A stretch of 64,000 nucleotides of DNA from Mycolicibacterium sp. HK-90 (GTDB taxonomy: Bacteria; Actinomycetota; Actinomycetes; Mycobacteriales; Mycobacteriaceae). Positions 9,404 to 19,340 of the stretch are shown piece after piece; position 1 is the first letter of the stretch; each line of letters begins with the position of its first letter. Made by a program: the position numbers and the translations under genes. Where the stretch lies: positions 4,340,001 through 4,404,000 of the forward strand of contig NZ_CP129613.1 in assembly GCF_030486405.1 (NCBI RefSeq), read 5' to 3'. The notes under the pieces are model-generated. The model searched no databases and had not been told where the DNA came from. It saw nothing but the letters and a program-made list of their open reading frames with translations.

Positions 9404-10813
9404 GTGAGCAAGACATTCGCCGGCGCCCGTCTGCGCCGGCTACGCGACGAGAAAGGCCTGACACAGGTCGCGCTCGCGCGTGCGCTCGGGTTGTCGACCA
9501 GCTACGTCAATCAACTCGAGAACGATCAACGACCGATCACGGTGCCAGTGCTACTGGCCCTGGCCGATCGCTTCGATCTGCCGACGCAGTACTTCACTCC
9601 CGACGCCGATGCCCGGCTGGTTTCGGACCTGCGCGAGATTCTGGCCGACAGCCCGGCCACCGCAACGCAGATCGAGGAACTGGTCGCCCGCATGCCGGAG
9701 ATCGGCCAGACCATGGTCGGCATGCACCGCCGGTTGCACGATGCCACGGCCGAACTGGAGGCCGTGCACGGCCGAGCCAACCTCGATGCCCAGGCAGGCG
9801 CGCAACAGCCGATGCCATTCGAGGAAGTACGCGACTTCTTCTACGACCGCCGCAACTACGTCGATGCGCTCGACCGGGCCGCCGAGGAATTCTTCGCCCG
9901 GCACCGCCTGCAGATCGGCGGGCTCGACCGGCAACTGGCGGAGCTCCTGTCTTTCGAGCTCGGCATCTCGGTGATAGTGGACGACGAAGATGTGCTGGGC
10001 CCCAGCGTGAAACGGCGGTACCTGCCCGAGGCCGCCACGCTGTATGTGGCGCGGTGGCTGCTGCCCGGTCAACGCGCATTTCAGCTGGCCACCCAGATCG
10101 CTCTGTTGCTGCATTCCGAGCTGATCAATTCCATCGTCGCCGGCGACGACCAATTGAGCACGGAGGCAAGGGATGTCGCCCGCATCGGGTTGGCCAACTA
10201 CTTCGCCGGTGCGCTGCTGCTCCCCTACCGGATGTTCCTTGCCGCGGCCGAAGAGCTGCGGTACGACATCGATCAACTCGCCCGGCGGTTCGAGATGGGG
10301 TTCGAGACCATCTGCCACCGGCTGTCCACGCTGCAGCGTCCGGACGCGCGGGGCGTGCCATTCATCTTCGTCCGCACCGACAGTGCCGGAAACATCTCGA
10401 AGCGTCAGTCCGCCACGGCTTTTCACTTCTCCCGCGTGGGCGGGAACTGTCCGCTGTGGGTGGTGCATCACGCGTTCTCCCGCCCCGGCGAGTTCTTGAC
10501 CCAGGTCGCCCAGATGCCCGATGGCCGCAGTTACTTCTGGATCGCGAGAACCTCGACGTCGGCGTCGAGCCGGTACCTGGGGACCCCCAAGAGTTTTGCG
10601 ATCGGATTGGGATGCGACCTGGCTCATGCCGGCAAGCTCGTCTATTCGGTGGGAATCGACCTGACCGATCCCGAGGCCACCGTCCCGATCGGGGCCGGCT
10701 GCCGGATCTGCGACCGTCCGGCCTGCCCGCAACGTGCTTTCCCCTACATCGGCAGGCCTGTCCACATCGACTCGCAGACCAGCAGCAATCTGCCCTATTC
10801 GACGACCGCCTAG
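9404..10813 (+). CDS. prpR: XRE-family regulator of the methylcitrate cycle (PrpR/RamB type)
   Basis: The 469-aa protein has an N-terminal helix-turn-helix (residues about 7-60, [15 protein letters not shown]), then the long IrrE-like short-chain fatty-acyl regulator domain. The C-terminus carries cysteines in [13 protein letters not shown], as in iron-sulfur PrpR proteins. It starts with GTG at 9404. From family knowledge it activates prpDBC in response to propionyl-CoA. It is divergent from prpD and its stop overlaps the stop of the convergent histidine kinase gene by a few bases. Confidence 0.9.
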   Translation: MSKTFAGARLRRLRDEKGLTQVALARALGLSTSYVNQLENDQRPITVPVLLALADRFDLPTQYFTPDADARLVSDLREILADSPATATQIEELVARMPEIGQTMVGMHRRLHDATAELEAVHGRANLDAQAGAQQPMPFEEVRDFFYDRRNYVDALDRAAEEFFARHRLQIGGLDRQLAELLSFELGISVIVDDEDVLGPSVKRRYLPEAATLYVARWLLPGQRAFQLATQIALLLHSELINSIVAGDDQLSTEARDVARIGLANYFAGALLLPYRMFLAAAEELRYDIDQLARRFEMGFETICHRLSTLQRPDARGVPFIFVRTDSAGNISKRQSATAFHFSRVGGNCPLWVVHHAFSRPGEFLTQVAQMPDGRSYFWIARTSTSASSRYLGTPKSFAIGLGCDLAHAGKLVYSVGIDLTDPEATVPIGAGCRICDRPACPQRAFPYIGRPVHIDSQTSSNLPYSTTA

Positions 10814-11955
10814 CTTCCGACCGTCGAGGAGCCGACGGGTGGCACTTTCGCGTGCCGGACAGGAAGTTCCACCCTGACACGGAGCCCGCCGTCGCCACGC
10901 GGTGTCAGGGTGAGAGTCCCATCGTGTGCGTGGGCGATGCTTCGGACGATCGCCAGCCCGAGACCGACGCCTCCATGGTCGTTGCGTACGCGTTCGGCAC
11001 CCCGCTGAAACGGCTCGACCAGCGTGGAAACCGATGGTGGGTCGTACTTTTCGCCGGTGTTCTCGACAGTGAGCACCACCGCGTCGGGTCGGGTCTCGGT
11101 CGTGACCCACACGGATCCGTCTTCGGGCAGGTTGTGCACGATCGCGTTGTGTACCAGGTTCGTCGCCATCTGCAGCAGGAGCGCGGGTGAGCCGATGGTC
11201 GGGCTGTGGTCGCCGGAGGTCTCGATCGTGACGCCATGTCGTTCTGCCAGAGGCAGGAGCGTTTCGGTTGCTTCTTCCGCGACGAGGGACAGGTCGACAT
11301 GCTCTGAGCTGAACGACCGATTGTCGGCGCGGCTGAGCACCAGCAATGCTTCGGTGAGGTCGATCGCTCGGGTGTTGACGGCGCGAAGGCGGTCGATCAG
11401 TTCACCGGTGTCGCGGTCGGGATCGTGGCGGGCCACGTCGAGAAGGGTTTTCGTGATCGCGAGCGGGGTGCGCAGTTCGTGGGAGGCGTTGGCGGCGAAC
11501 CGCTGTTGTTCGGCGACGTGCGCCTCTAGACGTCCGAGCATGGCGTCGAAGGCGTCCGCGAGTTCGCGGAACTCATCCCTGCGACCCGATAGCCGGATTC
11601 GGTGGGCGAGCGAACCGCTCGCGGCCACCCGAGTGGCCTCCGTGATCCGATTCAGCGGAGCGAGCATCCAGCCGGCCAGCAGCCATCCCCCCACGAGACC
11701 GAACACCAGCAGGAACGCCAATGCGGCGGCAGCTTTCGGCGCGAACACGTGCAGGAGCCCGGACCGGATGGGAAAGACGACGGACTCGGACAACGGGATG
11801 TCCGTGCTGCCCGGGATGATCATCATCCGGTCGGGCACATAGCGGAGCAGGAACACCCACACGACCGCGAGGAGTAGACCGCCGGCGAGCATGAGGAACC
11901 CGGCATAGCTCAGCGTGAGTTTGAGGCGAACGCTCAAACCAGGGGCTCTATTCAC
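10810..11955 (-). CDS. Two-component sensor histidine kinase
   Basis: The 381-aa protein has two membrane segments (about residues 12-38 and 74-97) flanking a short external loop. HAMP follows, then a HisKA dimerisation domain with phospho-accepting His near 159 (A-N-A-S-H-E-L-R-T-P), and HATPase_c with N-L-V-H-N-A-I-V-H-N, V-E-N-T-G and G-G-V-G-L-G-L-A-I-V. GTG at 11955 is chosen: it overlaps the response regulator stop by 8 bases and begins just before the first membrane segment. The signal is unknown. The small sensor loop of about 35 residues suggests a membrane or small-ion signal, which is inference. Confidence 0.9.
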   Translation of the reverse strand: MNRAPGLSVRLKLTLSYAGFLMLAGGLLLAVVWVFLLRYVPDRMMIIPGSTDIPLSESVVFPIRSGLLHVFAPKAAAALAFLLVFGLVGGWLLAGWMLAPLNRITEATRVAASGSLAHRIRLSGRRDEFRELADAFDAMLGRLEAHVAEQQRFAANASHELRTPLAITKTLLDVARHDPDRDTGELIDRLRAVNTRAIDLTEALLVLSRADNRSFSSEHVDLSLVAEEATETLLPLAERHGVTIETSGDHSPTIGSPALLLQMATNLVHNAIVHNLPEDGSVWVTTETRPDAVVLTVENTGEKYDPPSVSTLVEPFQRGAERVRNDHGGVGLGLAIVRSIAHAHDGTLTLTPRGDGGLRVRVELPVRHAKVPPVGSSTVGS

Positions 11956-12634
11956 GGCCTCCTCCGGCGTCGGCTTCGGTGCCGATGCGGTATCCGACAC
12001 CGGCCACAGTGGCGATGATCCACGGCTCGCCGAGCCGTTTGCGCAGGGCCGAGACCGTGATACGCACGGCGTTGGTGAACGGATCGGCATTCTCGTCCCA
12101 CGCCCGCTCCAAGAGTTCCTCGGCGCTCACCACGCCACCCTCGGCCGCGACGAGGACTTCGAGCACGGCGAACTGTTTTCGGGTGAGCGCGACGTAGCGG
12201 CCGTCGCGAAAGACCTCGCGGCGGAACGGATCCAGGCGCAGGCCCGCGAGTTCTCGCACCGGCGGTCTGATGTGGGCGCGCCTGCGGTCGAGCGCCCTGA
12301 GCCGGAGGACGAGCTCTTGGAGTTCGAAGGGCTTGGTGAGGTAGTCGTCGGCACCGAGTTCGAAACCGGAGGCCTTGTCGTCGAGACGGTCGGCAGCGGT
12401 GAGCATCAGGATCGGCATGCCGCTCCGGCCGGCGACGATGCGTTCGGCGATCTCGTCACCGGAGGGTCCGGGGATGTCACGGTCGAGGACGGCGATGTCG
12501 TAGGCGTTGATACTGAGCAGCTCCAACGCGGTGTCGCCGTCACCGGCGATATCGGCTGCGATCGCTTCCAAGCGGAGCCCATCGCGGATGGCCGTTGCCA
12601 GGTAGGGCTCGTCCTCGACGACCAATACACGCAT
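11948..12634 (-). CDS. OmpR/PhoB-family response regulator
   Basis: The 228-aa protein has a receiver domain (acidic E-D at residues 7-9, phospho-acceptor Asp51 in V-L-D-R-D-I-P-G, Lys101 in L-T-K-P-F). A winged-helix trans-regulatory domain follows (L-T-R-K-Q-F-A-V-L-E-V-L, then A-V-R-I-T-V-S-A-L-R-K-R-L). It is the first gene of a two-gene operon with the kinase. A secreted-protein gene starts divergently 87 bases away and is the natural candidate target. Confidence 0.93.
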   Translation of the reverse strand: MRVLVVEDEPYLATAIRDGLRLEAIAADIAGDGDTALELLSINAYDIAVLDRDIPGPSGDEIAERIVAGRSGMPILMLTAADRLDDKASGFELGADDYLTKPFELQELVLRLRALDRRRAHIRPPVRELAGLRLDPFRREVFRDGRYVALTRKQFAVLEVLVAAEGGVVSAEELLERAWDENADPFTNAVRITVSALRKRLGEPWIIATVAGVGYRIGTEADAGGGRE

Positions 12635-12721
12635 GCTCTCAAGCTACGAGCCTCCACATATTGTCGGCATATCGGATTTCGCATACGCGCCGGCAACACC
12701 AGACGGCCTTCACTGAATGCC

Positions 12722-13270
12722 ATGACCTACAACGAATTGGCACCAAGCGCAGCTCCGAAGAAACTACGACCGCTGGCCGCCCTCGCCGTGGCCGCCCTGA
12801 TCGGCACGGGTTGTCTGGCCACAGCCGTCCAAGCCGGCGCCGACCCCGGCGACCCAGGTGGGCAGGCGGCGAAGTACTCCGCGTGCATGCGGGCCAACGG
12901 CGTCCCGGATTTCCCGGACCCGAACGCGGATGGCCACATCGCCTACGGCGGCATCTCGGTCCCGAAAGCCGTGTGGGTGAAGGCGGTCGGTGCGTGCGAG
13001 AGCCTTGCGCCGCAGAGCTGGTTGGACGGCGCGGGGCGGACGCCCGAGCAGCAGCAGGCCGCGCTGAGGTTCGCCCAGTGCATGCGCGACAACGGGGTGC
13101 CGGACTTCCCGGACCCCGCCACCAACGATGAACCCCTCATCGACACGTCCAAGATGCGCGGTGACGTCAGTGCTCGGGAGATTCCTGAGCTGAAGGGCGC
13201 TCAGGAGTCGTGCCACGACTTCTTCACCGCCGCGCTCCCCGGTCCGTTGGGAACCGGCCGGCCCGGCTGA
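12722..13270 (+). CDS. Secreted protein with two C-M-R-x-N-G-V-P-D-F-P-D-P repeats
   Basis: The 182-aa protein starts at ATG 12722, inside a longer open frame that has no start signal of its own. An N-terminal signal peptide (positive K-K-L-R, then about 20 hydrophobic residues ending near A-V-Q-A) is followed by two similar units, each carrying C-M-R-(A/D)-N-G-V-P-D-F-P-D-P and a second cysteine. This suggests two small disulfide-bonded domains in the cell envelope. Such proteins are common in actinobacteria next to two-component systems and transporters, but I know no function. It lies divergent from the response regulator. Confidence 0.75.
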   Translation: MTYNELAPSAAPKKLRPLAALAVAALIGTGCLATAVQAGADPGDPGGQAAKYSACMRANGVPDFPDPNADGHIAYGGISVPKAVWVKAVGACESLAPQSWLDGAGRTPEQQQAALRFAQCMRDNGVPDFPDPATNDEPLIDTSKMRGDVSAREIPELKGAQESCHDFFTAALPGPLGTGRPG

Positions 13271-13342
13271 GAGGTAGACGTACCCGCTCCCGGTGTTCGC
13301 GCGGATGTGCACATCCAGAGGGCGATACGGGACAATGAGGCG

Positions 13343-14050
13343 ATGGACTGCACGGTGGCACGGGAGGCGCTTTCGGCGCGCCTCGACGGGGAGCGTGAGC
13401 CCGTGCCATCCGCGCGCGTCGACGAGCATCTTCGTGACTGCCGCGAGTGCGCTGCCTGGTATGACCGGGCCGGGGCGTTGAGCCTGCAGCTGCGCGACCT
13501 GGCCGACGGCGCACTGATCGGCGCGGTGAGCACCCGAGAGAGTGACCGGGCCGGCGTCCTGACCGGCCCCGCACGGTGGTTGACCCGGCATTTCTTGACG
13601 ATCGCGATCGTGGCGATCGGTCTGGCCCAGGTGGGGCTGGCCGCCGCCCAGGCGGTTGGCGTGAATTTCGGGATGGTTGCGGCGCATCATGGCTCGGCCA
13701 ATGGCGCTCACCTGCTGAACGAGTCCACGGCGTGGTCGGCGGCGCTGGGCATCGCGACGGTCGCCATGGCGTTCCGCCGCCGGATCGCGCCGGGTCTGGC
13801 GTGTGTGCTGGTGGTCTACTGCGGATTCCTGGCCTATTACGTGGCGGCGGACGCGCTCGCCGGGCAGGTGACGCCGCTGCGGGTCCTGAGTCATCTGCCG
13901 GTGGCGCTGGCCGCGATCGTGTCGGTCTTGGCCTCCCGCGCGACCCGTCCCAGTGACCCGTCGCCCAGGGCCCGCGGGGACGACGACGAATCACCCGCTG
14001 CCGCACCGGGCCGTCGTCACCTCCGCGCGGCGGACGACCCGGCCGCCTGA
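13343..14050 (+). CDS. Zinc-finger (zf-HC2-like) membrane protein, possible anti-sigma factor
   Basis: The 235-aa protein starts at ATG 13343, giving M-D-C-T-V-A-R-E-A-L-S-A. An N-terminal anti-sigma-type zinc finger carries H-L-R-D-C-R-E-C around residues 33-40, with the upstream cysteine at 3. Four or so hydrophobic segments follow (about residues 85-200), one near a short A-A-H-H-G segment. Proteins of this shape bind ECF sigma factors. The only ECF sigma gene in the window is sigC, 5.3 kb away, so a SigC partnership is possible but unproven. Confidence 0.7.
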   Translation: MDCTVAREALSARLDGEREPVPSARVDEHLRDCRECAAWYDRAGALSLQLRDLADGALIGAVSTRESDRAGVLTGPARWLTRHFLTIAIVAIGLAQVGLAAAQAVGVNFGMVAAHHGSANGAHLLNESTAWSAALGIATVAMAFRRRIAPGLACVLVVYCGFLAYYVAADALAGQVTPLRVLSHLPVALAAIVSVLASRATRPSDPSPRARGDDDESPAAAPGRRHLRAADDPAA

Positions 14051-14054
14051 GGCG

Positions 14055-14648
14055 TCACACCATGACGCCGAACATGATCGCCATCCCCGCGGCCATCATC
14101 GCCCGGCACAGGGTGCCGAAATGTGCGGACGGCACGGGCGACTGCCGGCGGGCCACGAAGTAGCGGTACAGCCAGGCCGCGGCGGCGACGACGAACCCGA
14201 TCGTGAGCACCCCGTTGACGACGGGTATCCAGACAGGTTGCGGTGCACCATGTTCCATGGCGTGCATGTGATGGCCGGCCATCACGACTGCCTCGGGGTG
14301 CTGGGTGAGGAAGGTGCCGTTCATGAGCGCATACATCCACGCCATCGCCGTCATCATCGCGGCGTGGTAGCCGTTGACGAGGCGGCCGCCGGCTCGGTCT
14401 GGCCTCAGCGCTCCGGCGAGGAACCAGACGGCGGCGGCCAGGAAGAAGACCGTCGGGCCCGCCGTCGGCAGCTCGGCGCCACGCGGCCACGCCATCGCCA
14501 ACATGGCGACCGCCATGGCAAGGTGGAGCAACTGGCTCACCGCCGAACCCGGACGGTCACGGGCGCGGGTGAACGCGTAGGCGCATTCGGCCGCGCTCAG
14601 CACGAAGAACACCGTCACCACCCAGCGGAGCGCAAGATCGGCGATCAT
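14055..14648 (-). CDS. DUF5134-like membrane protein, His/Met-rich
   Basis: The 197-aa protein has about six hydrophobic segments. Between two of them is a loop with M-A-G-H-H-M-H-A-M-E-H-G, a dense His/Met cluster of the kind seen in copper-handling membrane proteins. The family (DUF5134) has no established function that I know. The gene is divergent from the CtaG/CopD gene, and its promoter region carries one of the five GGGAAC-N17-CGACCA motifs, so membership of the copper island is supported by sequence. Copper binding itself is inference. Confidence 0.7.
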   Translation of the reverse strand: MIADLALRWVVTVFFVLSAAECAYAFTRARDRPGSAVSQLLHLAMAVAMLAMAWPRGAELPTAGPTVFFLAAAVWFLAGALRPDRAGGRLVNGYHAAMMTAMAWMYALMNGTFLTQHPEAVVMAGHHMHAMEHGAPQPVWIPVVNGVLTIGFVVAAAAWLYRYFVARRQSPVPSAHFGTLCRAMMAAGMAIMFGVMV

Positions 14649-14708
14649 TCAGGTCCTGTCTGCGTGGGCGATGGGCCGGGCGCTGATCCAGTGCGTCCCG
14701 TCCTCCTT

Positions 14709-14737
14709 TGGTCGCGGCCGCGGTGGCGAAAGTTCCC
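14709..14737 (-). promoter_or_regulatory. SigC-type promoter motif upstream of the DUF5134-like gene
   Basis: On the minus strand GGGAAC (14737-14732) is followed after exactly 17 bases by CGACCA (14714-14709), about 60 bases before the start codon at 14648. It is one of five identical arrangements in the island. Confidence 0.7.
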
Positions 14738-14750
14738 GCGCCCACCAGCA

Positions 14751-14769
14751 CTACGACACACTGTCGTAG
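14751..14769. promoter_or_regulatory. Palindromic operator in the DUF5134/CopD divergent region
   Basis: CTACGACA and TGTCGTAG are perfect inverted 8-base arms around CAC, just 6 bases before the CtaG/CopD start codon. The GACA..TGTC core resembles operators of the BlaI/MecI/CopY repressor family. No such repressor is encoded in this window. Confidence 0.55.
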
Positions 14770-14775
14770 ACTCTG

Positions 14776-16779
14776 ATGGCCGCGACGTTTCGATCTCTTT
14801 CGCGGCGGAAGGCCGGTTCGACAATGGCACGTGAGCGAACACTCGGTGCGGTCAGTGCGCGGTGGGGACGTGTGACGCTGCTCGGTACCGTCCTCGGCTG
14901 CGCCGTGGTGCTGTTCGCGTGTGCCCTGCCGCTCGGTGCGCAGCGCCTGGACGCCGCGGGCATCGCTGACCCTGGTGCCGCCACGAATGTGGCCCGGTTG
15001 CTCGGGCATTGGACCGCTTCGCTGGCTGCCGCGGTGTGCCTGGGCGCCCTCACGTGGATCGTGACAACAGCCGCTCCCCGTGACGACGGGCGTATCGATG
15101 CGCCGTCGTTTCCGGTGCACCTACTCGCCGAACGCATCGCGATCGTCTGGGCCGGCGCCGCCACCGCCATGGTGGTCATCTGCGCGGCCGCCGATTCGGG
15201 AATTCCCGTCACCCGGTTGGTCGGTGGGCCCGGTCTCGGCAGCGCCCTCACCGCGTCGGAGGCCGCGCGTGGCTGGTGCGTGACGGCGATCTGCGCCATC
15301 GTGCTGGCCGTCGGCGTGCGGTTCACGCTCCGCTGGATCGGCCACTGTGTCGCGTTGTTACCCACCTTGATCGGAGTGATCGCGGTCCCGGTGACCGGCA
15401 ATGCCGGACAGGGGCCGGACCATGACATCGCCACCAGCGCCGTGATCGTGTTCGCCGTGGCGGTCGCGGTGTGGACCGGGACCAAGGTCGTCGCGGTGGG
15501 GCTGCCGGCAAGCCCGCATCACCGCCGGGTCCAGGTTCTCCAGCTGACCTGCGGAGCAATCGCGATCGTCTACGGCGCGCTGCTGGCGACCCTGATGCTG
15601 GGCGGCTCACCCGTCATGGCTTCCGGGTATGGACGCGCCGCGGCCGTTGCCGGGGTGCTGATGACGCTGGTGTGGCTCGGCGACGGCGTCGTGCTGTGGA
15701 CCCGGCGGTCACCGTCGCGGTTGTCCGACGTGGTGTCCGCGGCGGCGATGATCGTGGCCGGAGCCGCCGCGGCGCTCGCCGCGAACAGCGTCCCGCCCCG
15801 GTTCACCGCCCAGGAGTTCACCACGTGGGACATCTTCCTGGGGTACCAGCTGGACAACCCGCCCAGTGCGCTCCGCCTGATGACGGAGTGGCGATTCGAT
15901 CCGCTGATCGGCACCGCGGCCATCGTTCTCGCGCTGTGCTATCTGGTCGCGGTGGCGAGACTGCGGCGCCGGGGAGATCGCTGGCAGCCGGGCCGGACCA
16001 TCGCCTGGACTCTCGGTTGTGCGGCCCTGCTGATCGCCTCGAGCTCCGGCGTGCGCGCCTACGGCTCGGCGATGTTCAGCGTCCATATGGGCGAGCACAT
16101 GGCACTCAACATGTTCATCCCGGTGCTGCTGGTACTCGGGGCACCCGTCACCCTCGCCCTTCGGGTACTGCCGGCCGCCACGAAGGATCAGGCGCCCGGT
16201 CCGCGCGAATGGTTGATGTGGTTCGTTCATTCACCGGTGACCCGGTTCCTGTCACATCCGGTGACGGCGTTCGTCTTGTTCGTCGGGTCGCTGTACCTGG
16301 TGTACTTCACGCCGCTGTTCGACACCCTGATCCGGTACCACTGGGGTCACGAGTTCATGAGCGTGCACTTCTTGCTGACCGGCTATCTCTACTACTGGGG
16401 AATCATCGGTATCGACCCCGGGCCGCGGCGGTTGCCCTTCCTCGGGCGGCTCGGCCTGTTGTTCGCCGTGATGCCGTTCCATGCCTTCTTCGGGATCGCC
16501 ACCATGACGATGAACTCGGCGCTGGGCGACACCTTCTACCGGTCCGTCAATCTGCCGTGGCTGCAGAGCATTTCAGATGACCAGCATCTGGGTGGCGCGA
16601 TCGCGTGGGGCTCGAGTGAGTTGCCCGTGATCATCGTGGTGATCGCACTGGTGGCCCAGTGGGTGCGCCAGGACCGCCGAATGGGAGCCCGCCAGGATCG
16701 CCACAGCGATCTGGGGTACGACGACGATCTCGACGCCTACAACGCGATGCTGCGAGAACTTTCCCGCACCCGGCGCTGA
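14776..16779 (+). CDS. CopD/CtaG-family membrane protein (Rv0102-like)
   Basis: The 667-aa polytopic membrane protein resembles M. tuberculosis Rv0102. An N-terminal CopD-like half (copper resistance/import) is joined to a C-terminal CtaG-like half (cytochrome oxidase copper delivery). The second half carries the conserved histidine motifs [10 protein letters not shown] and [14 protein letters not shown] at 14776 is the first start; ATG at 14824 is preceded by GGAAGG and is a real alternative. In M. tuberculosis this gene also sits between the nrp cluster and ctpB. A role in moving copper across the membrane is likely. Confidence 0.85.
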   Translation: MAATFRSLSRRKAGSTMARERTLGAVSARWGRVTLLGTVLGCAVVLFACALPLGAQRLDAAGIADPGAATNVARLLGHWTASLAAAVCLGALTWIVTTAAPRDDGRIDAPSFPVHLLAERIAIVWAGAATAMVVICAAADSGIPVTRLVGGPGLGSALTASEAARGWCVTAICAIVLAVGVRFTLRWIGHCVALLPTLIGVIAVPVTGNAGQGPDHDIATSAVIVFAVAVAVWTGTKVVAVGLPASPHHRRVQVLQLTCGAIAIVYGALLATLMLGGSPVMASGYGRAAAVAGVLMTLVWLGDGVVLWTRRSPSRLSDVVSAAAMIVAGAAAALAANSVPPRFTAQEFTTWDIFLGYQLDNPPSALRLMTEWRFDPLIGTAAIVLALCYLVAVARLRRRGDRWQPGRTIAWTLGCAALLIASSSGVRAYGSAMFSVHMGEHMALNMFIPVLLVLGAPVTLALRVLPAATKDQAPGPREWLMWFVHSPVTRFLSHPVTAFVLFVGSLYLVYFTPLFDTLIRYHWGHEFMSVHFLLTGYLYYWGIIGIDPGPRRLPFLGRLGLLFAVMPFHAFFGIATMTMNSALGDTFYRSVNLPWLQSISDDQHLGGAIAWGSSELPVIIVVIALVAQWVRQDRRMGARQDRHSDLGYDDDLDAYNAMLRELSRTRR

Positions 16780-16793
16780 GTGCGAGTGCAGCG

Positions 16794-16904
16794 TTATCCG
16801 GCGCTGTCAGAACCGCATTGGCAGTTGCTGCCGCAGCTGCAGTTCTCGCACGTACAGTTCGGGTTGTCGCACTTCGCCGATTCGACTGTCTCATTGCTGG
16901 TCAT
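16794..16904 (-). CDS. Metallothionein-like cysteine-rich peptide
   Basis: This 36-residue reading frame (ATG 16904 to TAA 16794) contains 7 cysteines, at positions 12, 17, 19, 22, 24, 28 and 30. Three C-x-C pairs sit in a 19-residue core with no aromatic residue, the composition of a metallothionein. The first 11 residues are polar and acidic. It follows ctpB by 69 bases on the same strand, so it is probably read from the ctpB transcript. No strong ribosome binding site is visible. It is not obviously the same sequence as the known mycobacterial MymT. A copper or zinc buffering role is inference from composition and position. Confidence 0.7.
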   Translation of the reverse strand: MTSNETVESAKCDNPNCTCENCSCGSNCQCGSDSAG

Positions 16905-16973
16905 GCATATGAGGCTAAGCCCTACCGGCACCGTCCGCGCCGCAAACACACCGCCCGACCCGTTACCGGTCCC

Positions 16974-19244
16974 TCAGTCGTTGCCGGGATCGCCGAACAT
17001 GTTCGCCTGGACGGTGCCGTAATTACGCAACCGCAGGCTGTTCGAGACGACCAGGAAGGACGACACCGCCATCGCCGCACCGGCGATCAGCGGGTTCAGC
17101 AGACCGGCCGCGGCGATCGGGATCGCCGCGATGTTGTAGCCGAACGCCCAGATCATGTTGCCCCGGATCGTCCGCATCGTCGCGCGGGCCAGGCCCAACG
17201 CCTGCGGCACCGAGTCCAGGTTGTCGCGGACGAGGATGATGTCGGCCGCGCCGATGGCGACATCGGTGCCGCGGCCGATGGCCAAGCCGAGGTCGGCACA
17301 CGCCAGCGCCGGGCCGTCGTTGATGCCGTCACCGACCATCGCCACCACGCGGCCCTGATCGCGCAGCTTCTCGATCGCGCCGACCTTGTCCTCGGGCAGC
17401 ACCTCGGCGACCACGTCGTCGATGCCCACCGCGGCGCCGATCGCGGCGGCGGTCGCGGCGTTGTCCCCGGTCAACAACATGGTTTTCATGCCCTCGGCAT
17501 GCAATTGCGCAATGGCGCCGGCGGCCGAATCCTTGACCGCGTCGGCGATGCAGATCGCGCCGGAGACGGTGTCGCCGCAGGCGACGAATACGACTGTCCG
17601 ACCTTGCGATTCGCCGTCGCGACGGGCGGCGACGAGGTTCGCCGGCACCACCCGGTCGCGGGTCACCCACGCCGGACGGCCGACCGCCACGGTGATTCCG
17701 TTGACCGAACCCGCCACACCATTGCCCGCGAACGCCTGAAAGTTTTCGACATCCGCCGCGTCACTTCCGGCGCGGGCCGTGACGATCGCATGGGCGACGG
17801 GATGTTCGGAGGCCGATTCGACCGCCGCCGCGTGGGCGAGAACCTCGTCCTCGGTCCAGCCCTCGGCCGCGACGACGGTGACGACCTGAGGCTGTCCGGT
17901 GGTCAAGGTACCGGTCTTGTCGAACACCACCGTGTCGACCGCGCGGATCGCCTCCAGCGCGCGGTGTCCCTTGAGGAAGATTCCCAGCTGCGCGCCCCTA
18001 CCCGAGGCCACCATCATCGCGGTGGGTGTCGCCAGGCCGAGCGCGCACGGGCAGGCGATCACCAGCACGGCCAGGGCGGCCGATACGGCTCGGTTCACAT
18101 CGCCGTCGACCAACATCCAACCGGCGGCCGTGACCGCGGCGATCAGCAGCACACCGGGCACGAACACCGCGGCGATGCGGTCGGCCAACCTCTGCGCGTC
18201 GGCCTTCTGGGCCTGCGCCTGTTCGACCAGGCGGACCATCCCCGCGAACCGGGTGTCCGGGCCGACCGCGGCCGCCTCGACGACCAAGCGCCCGTCGAGC
18301 ACCACGGTGCCACCCACGACGCTCGAACCTTCTCGGGTCTCTACCGGTTTCGATTCTCCGGTCATCGCGCTGACGTCGACCGCGGCTGCCCCGCTGACCA
18401 CCAGACCATCCGCCGCGATGGCCTCACCGGGGCGAACGACGAAACGTTGCCCCTCCTTGAGTTCGTCTGCGGGCAGTACGAGTTCGCTGCCGTCGGCGAG
18501 CAGAACGGTCACCGATTTGGCGCCCAGTGCCGCCAGCGCCCGCAGCGCTCCCCCGGCCCGGGAGCGAGCCCGGGCTTCGAAGTACCGGCCGGCGAGCACG
18601 AAAACCGTGACGCCCGCGGCGACCTCGAGATAGATGGAGTCGCTGCCCAGCAGCGCCTGCCAGACACCCGCGGTGTGAGAGGTCTGATGGTCGAAGAAGA
18701 TCGTGTACATCGACCAGGCAGTGGCCGCAGTGACGCCGATGGAGATCAGCGTCTCCATGGTCGAGGTGCCGTGCCGGGCGTTGCGCAGGGCGCTCCGGTG
18801 GAACGGCCACGCGGCCCACGTGACAATCGGTGCCGCCAGCGCGGTGAGCACCCATTGCCATCCGGTGAAACGGGTGTCGGGCACCACCGCGAACATGACC
18901 GACAGGTCGGCGAGCGGGATGAACAACACGGCGGCCACCACGAGACGGCGGAGGAGGCTGCGCGCGTGCTCAGCATCGGGATCGACGTCACTCGTCGACG
19001 TCTCCGTGCGGGGAGCCGCCTGGTAGCCGGCGCGCTCGATCACCCCGCACAGCTCCTCGACACCGATGTCCGGGGCGGCCTCGACCGTCGCGACGCGTGT
19101 GGCGAAGTTCACTGAGGCGCGGACACCGTCGATCTTGTTGAGTTTGTTCTCCACGCGGGCGGCGCAGGCCCCGCACGACATCCCGGTGACGTCCAGCGCA
19201 ATGCGCTGGGCCACCTCGTTGTCCAGGACATTTGCTGCTGTCAC
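16974..19244 (-). CDS. ctpB: Copper-transporting P1B-type ATPase
   Basis: The 756-aa enzyme moves Cu(I) across the cytoplasmic membrane at the expense of ATP. An N-terminal heavy-metal-associated domain carries G-M-S-C-G-A-C near residues 21-27. The actuator motif T-G-E-S is near 296, the transmembrane metal site C-P-C near 399, and the phosphorylated Asp in D-K-T-G-T near 442; G-D-G-I-N-D lies towards the end. GTG at 19244, preceded by GGGAG, is preferred over an upstream TTG at 19256. It resembles CtpA/CtpB, and the neighbours (Rv0102-like gene, nrp cluster) favour CtpB. A SigC-type promoter motif lies just upstream. Confidence 0.92.
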   Translation of the reverse strand: MTAANVLDNEVAQRIALDVTGMSCGACAARVENKLNKIDGVRASVNFATRVATVEAAPDIGVEELCGVIERAGYQAAPRTETSTSDVDPDAEHARSLLRRLVVAAVLFIPLADLSVMFAVVPDTRFTGWQWVLTALAAPIVTWAAWPFHRSALRNARHGTSTMETLISIGVTAATAWSMYTIFFDHQTSHTAGVWQALLGSDSIYLEVAAGVTVFVLAGRYFEARARSRAGGALRALAALGAKSVTVLLADGSELVLPADELKEGQRFVVRPGEAIAADGLVVSGAAAVDVSAMTGESKPVETREGSSVVGGTVVLDGRLVVEAAAVGPDTRFAGMVRLVEQAQAQKADAQRLADRIAAVFVPGVLLIAAVTAAGWMLVDGDVNRAVSAALAVLVIACPCALGLATPTAMMVASGRGAQLGIFLKGHRALEAIRAVDTVVFDKTGTLTTGQPQVVTVVAAEGWTEDEVLAHAAAVESASEHPVAHAIVTARAGSDAADVENFQAFAGNGVAGSVNGITVAVGRPAWVTRDRVVPANLVAARRDGESQGRTVVFVACGDTVSGAICIADAVKDSAAGAIAQLHAEGMKTMLLTGDNAATAAAIGAAVGIDDVVAEVLPEDKVGAIEKLRDQGRVVAMVGDGINDGPALACADLGLAIGRGTDVAIGAADIILVRDNLDSVPQALGLARATMRTIRGNMIWAFGYNIAAIPIAAAGLLNPLIAGAAMAVSSFLVVSNSLRLRNYGTVQANMFGDPGND

Positions 19245-19296
19245 GACCACTCCCAATCGATCACCACCATGCCGGTGGCATACCTCGCCGTCTGAT

Positions 19297-19325
19297 TAGT
19301 CGTTGCGGCCCTGTGCGGGGTTCCC
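19297..19325 (-). promoter_or_regulatory. SigC-type promoter motif upstream of ctpB
   Basis: On the minus strand GGGAAC (19325-19320), 17 bases, then CGACTA (19302-19297), about 50 bases before the preferred ctpB start. It lies in the divergent ctpB-sigC region, so SigC could act on the gene next to its own. Confidence 0.72.
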
Positions 19326-19340
19326 GGGCACGATCGAATA

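Noticed and set aside
13249..13277. GGGAAC upstream of the zinc-finger gene on the plus strand
   Set aside because: The second box is missing: the bases at the expected distance are AGGTAG, so it is not counted as a SigC-type site.
16780..17022. 80-codon plus-strand frame over the metallothionein-like gene
   Set aside because: The minus-strand peptide has a far more meaningful composition (seven ordered cysteines); the plus frame has no ribosome binding site or family match.
16659..19115. 818-codon plus-strand frame opposite ctpB
   Set aside because: The minus strand encodes a full P-type ATPase with all motifs; the opposite frame is Arg/His/Gly-rich and lacks structure.
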